Below, one piece after another: positions 59,133-64,000 of a stretch of 64,000 nucleotides of DNA; positions within the stretch are counted from its first letter, which is position 1, and each line of letters begins with the position of its first letter. Under the pieces are notes generated by a model. It was not told the DNA's origin and made no database searches. It saw only the letters and a program-made list of their open reading frames with translations. The stretch is taken from positions 2,909,338 through 2,973,337 of the forward strand of contig OY282457.1 in NCBI GenBank assembly GCA_958296235.1. Reading direction: 5' to 3'. A program made the translations under genes and the position numbers. This DNA comes from an uncultured Candidatus Binatia bacterium. Its GTDB lineage: Bacteria > Desulfobacterota > Binatia > Bin18.

Positions 59133-60227
59133 ATGATGAAAAGAACGCAAATCCTGATCGGCGCTCTGGTCGGCATCGTATGGCTGGGGCCGACCACAAG
59201 CCCGGCCGAGGTCATTAACCGCATTGTGGCGACTGTTGATGGCGCGCCGATTACCTCACACGAGATGCAGGGCTTCCGGGAAGTGGCCGGCGCGAGCCCG
59301 CTGGCCCCCGCCGGCGGGGCCGCCGGGATGTCGGATAAGGAGGTCCTGGAAGCGCTCGTCATGCAGAAATTGATCAGGAAGGAAGTTGAAAAGCAGGGCC
59401 TGAAAGCCAAAAAAGCAGATATTGACGGCTATATTGCGCGTATTCAAGCCCAGAGCAATCTCAACGATGAAGAATTTGAAGCCGCCCTGACTGAGCAGGG
59501 TATGACTATGGAGGCCTACCGCGAACGGGTGGCGACTGAGGTGGAACAGGCGATGTTAATGAGTCGTGAGATCGGTTCCAGGGTGAATGTCACGCCCGAG
59601 GATGTCCAGCGCTACTACGATGAGCATATTGACGAGTACACCCAGCCGGCGCAGGTTCGCGTCCGCCATATTTTCCGTCCGTTATCGCCCTCCGCGGGCG
59701 AGCGAGAGGCACAGGAGACGGTTGCGCTTGTGCATCAAGTCCGTCAGCGCGCGCTGGGAGGCGAAAATTTTGGCAATCTGGCAAGCGAGTACTCGCTTGG
59801 TCCGGGCGCCAACAGCGGGGGAGACCTCGGCTATTTTGAACGCGGACAAATGCCCGAAGGCATCGAACAGGTCGCCTTTTCTCTGGAAAATGGCGATGTC
59901 AGCCAGCCTTTCCGGACTAATTCCGGGATGCATCTGCTCAAAGTCGAAGACAAACGGAACGCCGGCCTGCAACCCCTGGAGACCGTCTCCGAGGAGATCA
60001 AGAACAGGCTGTATAACGAGGCCTTACGCGACCGCTACGCCCGCTGGTTTAATGAGGACCTGCGCTTCCGCCATCACGTCGAAGACTTCCTCGAAGCGTC
60101 GGAAGACTTTGGCTCGGGCATCACCGAGACGAGTGTCGCTTTAGATACCGCGGTGGAGGACGTCGCGCCGGACCGTCTGGAGGTCGGCAAGAAAAAGGGC
60201 CTCCTCGGCTGGCTCTGGCCGTTCTGA
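59133..60227 (+). CDS. SurA-like periplasmic peptidyl-prolyl isomerase/chaperone
   Basis: A 364-residue exported protein: signal peptide (LIGALVGIVWLGPTTSPAE), a SurA_N helical chaperone domain (INRIVATVDGAPITSHEMQG), and one parvulin PPIase domain (VRVRHIFRPLSPSAG, FGNLASEYSLGPGANSGGDL, GYFERGQMP). SurA of E. coli has two parvulin domains; this shorter form matches single-domain members. It assists outer-membrane protein folding, consistent with the TonB receptor in the window. It precedes pdxA by 22 bp, as in the SurA-PdxA order of many proteobacteria. Confidence 0.9.
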   Translation: MMKRTQILIGALVGIVWLGPTTSPAEVINRIVATVDGAPITSHEMQGFREVAGASPLAPAGGAAGMSDKEVLEALVMQKLIRKEVEKQGLKAKKADIDGYIARIQAQSNLNDEEFEAALTEQGMTMEAYRERVATEVEQAMLMSREIGSRVNVTPEDVQRYYDEHIDEYTQPAQVRVRHIFRPLSPSAGEREAQETVALVHQVRQRALGGENFGNLASEYSLGPGANSGGDLGYFERGQMPEGIEQVAFSLENGDVSQPFRTNSGMHLLKVEDKRNAGLQPLETVSEEIKNRLYNEALRDRYARWFNEDLRFRHHVEDFLEASEDFGSGITETSVALDTAVEDVAPDRLEVGKKKGLLGWLWPF

Positions 60228-60249
60228 AGAACGCCGGCCCAGAGTGCGC

Positions 60250-61299
60250 ATGCCTATCAAGCCGGTGATCGGGGTGACTATGGGCGACCCCACCGGGGTC
60301 GGGCCGGAGGTCATACTGAAGGCTCTCCAGTCACCGCCGCCCGGCTGTCGGGTCATCGTCCTTGGCGACCTGGCGGTTTTACACGAGACCGCGGCCCGTC
60401 TGGCGTCTTCCCTCCACCCGTATCAATGGCAGCCTGGCACTGCCCTGCCAACCGACGCGCGGCAGCTTCCCGTTCTGGCTCTTTCCCAGCTCGCGCCGGC
60501 CGAACGCGTACCCGGTCATCCCACTCTCGCCGGCGGGGACGCTTCCTATCGCTATGTTGAAAACGGCGTGCGTCTCAGCCTGGACGCGACCCTGGACGGG
60601 CTGGTCACCGCTCCGATCAGCAAAGCCCTGTGGCAGGCGACCGGCCATGCTTATCCTGGCCATACCGAACTCCTGGCCACGTTGACGGATACGGCCGAGG
60701 TACGGATGATGCTGGCCGGGAAGCAGCTGCGGGTGATTCTGGTGACCACGCATATGCCTCTGGCCCAGGTCCCGCGGGCACTCTCGCGGGAGCGGATTGA
60801 GAAAACGATCACAGTCGCCGCGACGCATTTGCGCCGTTTTTACGGTCTGGCCCAGCCACGTCTGGCCGTTGCCGGACTCAATCCCCACGCCGGAGAGGCC
60901 GGCGCGTTCGGCGATGAAGAACAACGACTGATTCAACCGGCTGTCGAGCAGGCCCGTAGCGCCGGCTGCAATGTTGTCGGGCCGCTGCCGGCGGATACCG
61001 TTTTTGTACGGGCGGTGCGGGGCGAATTCGACGCCGTGATCTGCCAGTATCACGATCAGGCCCTCATCCCGCTCAAACTCTTATCCTGGGAAGATGGGGT
61101 CAACGTCACGCTGGGTCTGCCGATCATTCGCACCTCACCCGACCACGGCACAGCGCTTGACATTGCCGGCCACAACAAAGCCAGTCCGCGCAGCATGCAG
61201 GCGGCTCTCAGGCTGGCAGCAGAAATGACGCAACCGCGGCAGAACCAGGGAAGAAAAAGAGGAAAGAGGCGGCATGACCACACACGCCCGGGTCGCTGA
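60250..61299 (+). CDS. pdxA: 4-hydroxythreonine-4-phosphate dehydrogenase
   Basis: A 349-residue pyridoxal-phosphate biosynthesis enzyme. IGVTMGDPTGVGPEVILKAL, YPGHTELLATLTDT, AGLNPHAGEAGAFGDEEQ and ICQYHDQALIPLKLLSWEDG with the metal-binding His are canonical. The last 20 residues (QNQGRKRGKRRHDHTRPGR) extend beyond the family end and overlap the next gene by 26 bp. ATG at 60250 is used; GTG at 60244 is also in frame. It follows the surA-like gene. Confidence 0.95.
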   Translation: MPIKPVIGVTMGDPTGVGPEVILKALQSPPPGCRVIVLGDLAVLHETAARLASSLHPYQWQPGTALPTDARQLPVLALSQLAPAERVPGHPTLAGGDASYRYVENGVRLSLDATLDGLVTAPISKALWQATGHAYPGHTELLATLTDTAEVRMMLAGKQLRVILVTTHMPLAQVPRALSRERIEKTITVAATHLRRFYGLAQPRLAVAGLNPHAGEAGAFGDEEQRLIQPAVEQARSAGCNVVGPLPADTVFVRAVRGEFDAVICQYHDQALIPLKLLSWEDGVNVTLGLPIIRTSPDHGTALDIAGHNKASPRSMQAALRLAAEMTQPRQNQGRKRGKRRHDHTRPGR

Positions 61300-63544
61300 G
61301 CGGCTGAGACAGAACTACGGAGAGCCGGGACGGCACGCCCAGGCACGCCTCCAGCGCTGGCTGGCGGGTGAGGTGCCGTACGCCTATCCCGAAGTGCTGG
61401 CCCGGCATCTCGATGACGGCCATCTTGCTCTTGTTTTTGACGCCTTCTGGCAGGTCCTGCCGTTTGGGACGGGCGGCCGCCGCGGCCGGGTTGGCTACGG
61501 GCCGAACCGCATGAATCCGACAACCGTGGCCATGACCGTCCAGGGGCATTGTCAATACCTCGCGTCAGTGTTTCCGAACCGGAGCGATCTGGCCGTGGTT
61601 GTGGCCAACGATGTCCGGGTGTTTCATGACCTGGCTGGGGTGTACGGTTTTCTGGGCAACACCCATCCCCTCCTGGGCGTGTCGTCCCGCTCGCTGGGCA
61701 AACTGGCGTGTGAGATTTACGCCGGGAACGGCATCGTCGCCTATTTCGCCGAGCCGGAAAACGATCTGGCCGTACTGACCACGCCGGAGCTGTCCTATCT
61801 CATCGGTCAGCTGGGCGCTGTCGGCGGCATTAATCTGTCCGCCTCGCATAATCCGCCTGACGATAACGGCATCAAGGTGTATGACCAGTATGGCAGCCAA
61901 CCGGTCGCCCCGGACGACCAGCGGCTGGTTGATATCATGGCGCAGGCCACGGACATTCACTCCATTCCCTTTGAAGAGGCCCTGAGTCAGGACCTGATTC
62001 GCCCCATTCCCCATCAGTTGCATGAGGCCTACATCCAGACCTATGTGCGGCTCTACAACCGGCTTCATACCCCGCTCCCGGCCCATCCGGTCGTATTCAC
62101 TCCCCTGAGCGGCTGTGGGCTGCTGACGGTTGGCGCGTTGCTGGACCGTGTCGGTTTCCCGGTGCAGACCCCGCCCGACCAGGGCCCGGACGGGACTTTT
62201 TCAGCTATTCCTTTTCGGACGCCCAACCCTGAAGTCCCACAGGCGACGGAGCCGGCAAAAGCCTTTGCCGACAAGCACGGGATTGGCCTGGTCCTCTCCA
62301 GCGACCCGGACGCGGATAGAGTCGGGCTTGAGGCCAGACTGCCCGACGGGAGCTGGTATCATTTTGACGGCAACCAGCTTGCCGCTGTGCTGTGCTATTT
62401 CCTGATGCTGGACCCCAGAGGTCCGCGGCGCCGGGGCCTGGTCATTGAGACCCTGGTAACAACCCGGCTGCTGGGCAGGATTGTGGCTCAGGCGGGCGAT
62501 TCCTGGATTGTGGACGACCTGCTCGTCGGCTTCAAATATGTGGCGGCTGTCCTGAAAGCCCTGGACCAGACTGGAACCTATGGCGACGTTCGGTGCGCGC
62601 CCGAGCAACTGGTCCTGGCGGTCGAGGAAAGCCACGGCGGTATGCTCATCCCGCACATCAAAGATAAAGATGCCGCGCCGGCCTGCCTCTATTTCGCCAC
62701 TCTCTACCAACAGCTCCGCCAAGAGGGGAAAACACTGCTCGACTACTATATTCACATTCTGGAAGAGTTGGGCGGCTATGCGGATGTCAATCGCTCCATC
62801 ATGCTGCGCGGAGCCGAGGGGGTGTTGCGCCGCGACCGGCTGATGCGTTCCCTGCGCGATACACCGCCCCGGCAGCTTGGCGGGTTTGCCGTCACGGAGA
62901 TGATTGATTACTGGGACGAGACGCGTTTCGGAGCCTTTGTGAGCGAAACGGATAAGCTTCCACGGAATGTCTTGCAGGTCGTGACAGACGGCTGTGTGAC
63001 GATCATCCGGCCGTCAGGCACGGAGCCAAAACTCAAATTCTACTGCCAGCTCCCGCCCCACAAAGCCGACACCGCCCGAAGCGGAAACGCATCCCCCGAT
63101 AGACATGGGACGCTGGACACGTTTCCGCTTTTGCGCGGGCGGGCGCTTTTGGATACCGTCCGGGCCAGGGCCGAGGCTGTGGCCGGACAGGTCTATAACG
63201 ATCTCCTGGCCCGTCTCGACTGTCTCCTGAGTGAGGGGGGTCTCCTCATGTCCGATATTATCGACCTCGACCACAAACGTACTTTCGATACCACCACGAC
63301 CGCGCAGTTGCGGCGGGCGTTTCTGTCCGGGTCGCTGCTGAGCCTGGACGACACGCTCGCCTGGCTACGAGAGAAAACGGCTGGAATGACGCCAGGGGCA
63401 GACCCCTTACCCGCCCTGAAAGCGCCGCTGGCCGCGCTGTGCGAGCAGTGGCGGACCGAGGGGCTTTCGAGTCCCGCCCTGGGAGCGCTGCGGCGGTGGA
63501 CCCGGCAACCGACCCAACCGACCCAACCGACCCAACGGACATGA
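61274..63544 (+). CDS. Phosphoglucomutase/phosphomannomutase family protein with C-terminal extension
   Basis: A 756-residue alpha-D-phosphohexomutase. LPFGTGGRRGRVGYG at the N-terminus, phosphoserine loop LSASHNPPDDNGIKVYD, metal-binding SDPDADRVG, sugar-binding VEESHGG and the phosphate-binding RPSGTEPKLKFY show an intact enzyme. The family usually ends near residue 600. Here about 150 residues follow: a segment encoding part of a palindromic repeat (SPDRHGTLDTFPLL), an unrecognised helical domain, and a terminal QPTQPTQPTQ run. The stop overlaps the next start (ATGA). Confidence 0.9.
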   Translation: MTTHARVAERLRQNYGEPGRHAQARLQRWLAGEVPYAYPEVLARHLDDGHLALVFDAFWQVLPFGTGGRRGRVGYGPNRMNPTTVAMTVQGHCQYLASVFPNRSDLAVVVANDVRVFHDLAGVYGFLGNTHPLLGVSSRSLGKLACEIYAGNGIVAYFAEPENDLAVLTTPELSYLIGQLGAVGGINLSASHNPPDDNGIKVYDQYGSQPVAPDDQRLVDIMAQATDIHSIPFEEALSQDLIRPIPHQLHEAYIQTYVRLYNRLHTPLPAHPVVFTPLSGCGLLTVGALLDRVGFPVQTPPDQGPDGTFSAIPFRTPNPEVPQATEPAKAFADKHGIGLVLSSDPDADRVGLEARLPDGSWYHFDGNQLAAVLCYFLMLDPRGPRRRGLVIETLVTTRLLGRIVAQAGDSWIVDDLLVGFKYVAAVLKALDQTGTYGDVRCAPEQLVLAVEESHGGMLIPHIKDKDAAPACLYFATLYQQLRQEGKTLLDYYIHILEELGGYADVNRSIMLRGAEGVLRRDRLMRSLRDTPPRQLGGFAVTEMIDYWDETRFGAFVSETDKLPRNVLQVVTDGCVTIIRPSGTEPKLKFYCQLPPHKADTARSGNASPDRHGTLDTFPLLRGRALLDTVRARAEAVAGQVYNDLLARLDCLLSEGGLLMSDIIDLDHKRTFDTTTTAQLRRAFLSGSLLSLDDTLAWLREKTAGMTPGADPLPALKAPLAALCEQWRTEGLSSPALGALRRWTRQPTQPTQPTQRT
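63079..63130. repeat. Palindromic element within the phosphohexomutase gene (copy C)
   Basis: Arms AAGCGGAAACG and CGTTTCCGCTT (11 bases, perfect) with a 30-base centre that contains gacgctggaca. The same centre string occurs at the start of mfd (55451) and, in part, at 59091. The reading frame stays open. Confidence 0.65.
63505..63538 (+). repeat. 9-bp tandem repeat at the 3' end of the phosphohexomutase gene
   Basis: The unit gacccaacc is repeated three times, encoding QPTQPTQPT just before the stop. Nine bases is a multiple of three, so unit gain or loss would not shift the frame. Confidence 0.6.
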
Positions 63545-64000
63545 CCATGCGACGGAGAGTGAGCGTCATTGGCGGTGGGACCGGGTCATTCAACGTCCTG
63601 TCGGGGCTGCGCGCCTATGCCGACCTGTGGATACAATCCATCGTGACCATGATGGATTCGGGCGGTGACTCGGGGCGGCTCCGAGATGAATTCGGGGTGC
63701 TGCCGCCGGGCGATATGCGTCGCTGTCTGGTGGCCCTTTCAGAAGAGAGCCAGCTCCTGCGCGATCTGCTTTCTTTTCGCTTTGTGGACGCGCCCCTGGA
63801 GGGCCGGAGCTTTGGCAATCTTTTTTTTCTCGCCCTGACAAAAATTCTGGATTCCGAGAAGCAGGCGATTGCAGCGATCAGCCGGATACTCAAAATACGG
63901 GGCCGCGTTTTGGCTGTGACCTGGGATCACGCCCATCTGTGCGCGGAGCTGGCGGACGGCACCCTGGTCGAGGGAGAAGCCAATATCGACGCGCCCAAGC
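63541..64000 (+). CDS. YvcK/CofD-like protein, 3' end beyond the window
   Basis: A partial frame of 153 codons with no stop in the window. RVSVIGGGTGSFNVLSGLR, then VTMMDSGGDSGRLRDEFGVL, PPGDMRRCLVALSEES and GRSFGNLFFLALTKIL follow the YvcK/CofD pattern. YvcK binds UDP-GlcNAc and affects cell-wall metabolism and gluconeogenic growth; CofD is an F420 enzyme with the same fold. The spacing fits YvcK better. The start ATG at 63541 overlaps the upstream stop; another ATG lies at 63547. Confidence 0.85.
   Translation, partial: MTMRRRVSVIGGGTGSFNVLSGLRAYADLWIQSIVTMMDSGGDSGRLRDEFGVLPPGDMRRCLVALSEESQLLRDLLSFRFVDAPLEGRSFGNLFFLALTKILDSEKQAIAAISRILKIRGRVLAVTWDHAHLCAELADGTLVEGEANIDAPK

Overview
The window looks like a chromosomal segment of a GC-rich, Gram-negative, heterotrophic bacterium. 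It carries a TonB-dependent receptor, a lipoprotein with a lipobox, a SurA-like periplasmic isomerase and signal-peptide proteins, so there is an outer membrane. The mix of LLM-class flavin enzymes, amidohydrolases, an MpaB-like oxygenase, a sulfotransferase, LL-diaminopimelate aminotransferase (DapL) and selenocysteine machinery fits environmental lineages near the old Deltaproteobacteria, such as Binatota- or Tectomicrobia-like groups. That placement is an inference; no 16S or marker tree was possible.

Layout. 0-16.3 kb is GC-rich catabolic and accessory metabolism: TonB receptor, an orphan ferredoxin:thioredoxin reductase-type catalytic chain, D-2-hydroxyacid dehydrogenase, LLM oxidoreductase, an SDR coupled to a catalytically degenerate indole-glycerol-phosphate-synthase-like protein, an N-acyl-D-amino-acid deacylase-type amidohydrolase, a sulfotransferase/MpaB pair and two translationally coupled amidohydrolases. 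16.4-20.9 kb is a visibly AT-richer defence block: a YhdJ-like adenine methyltransferase, a probable restriction endonuclease, an Mrr-like nuclease and a Hanks-type kinase. 20.9-29.8 kb returns to metabolism: dienelactone hydrolase, DapL, a second LLM enzyme, a sodium:solute symporter fused to two winged-helix domains, and an HpaB/AbfD-fold protein.

29.8-40.4 kb is a second accessory region. It opens with decayed toxin-antitoxin genes (UPF0175 with a DUF3368 remnant; a frameshifted DUF433) and a DUF5131/Gp37-Gp68 protein. Two convergent operons follow. The plus-strand one encodes a MORC-like GHKL ATPase, a cysteine-less radical-SAM-like protein and a B12-binding-type radical SAM enzyme. The minus-strand one encodes a HerA-like ATPase, an HSP90-like GHKL ATPase and a methyltransferase-like protein. 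This six-gene set is the best candidate for an undescribed conflict or nucleic-acid-modifying system.

40.4-46.4 kb holds an esterase-glmU-glmS operon and selA. 46.4-50.3 kb is a tRNA-Sec-centred array: an intact tRNA-Sec (anticodon UCA, 8-bp acceptor stem), a second copy that lost its variable arm, repeated flanking sequence carrying a promoter and a small coiled-coil ORF, and between the repeats small cassettes (HNH pair; ribbon-helix-helix trio), then a larger HNH endonuclease. From 50.9 kb to the end is housekeeping: MBL hydrolase, aroQ, accB-accC, a DUF1573 protein, mfd (with two in-frame palindromic elements), SurA-like PPIase, pdxA, a long phosphohexomutase and the 5' part of a YvcK/CofD-like gene cut by the window end.
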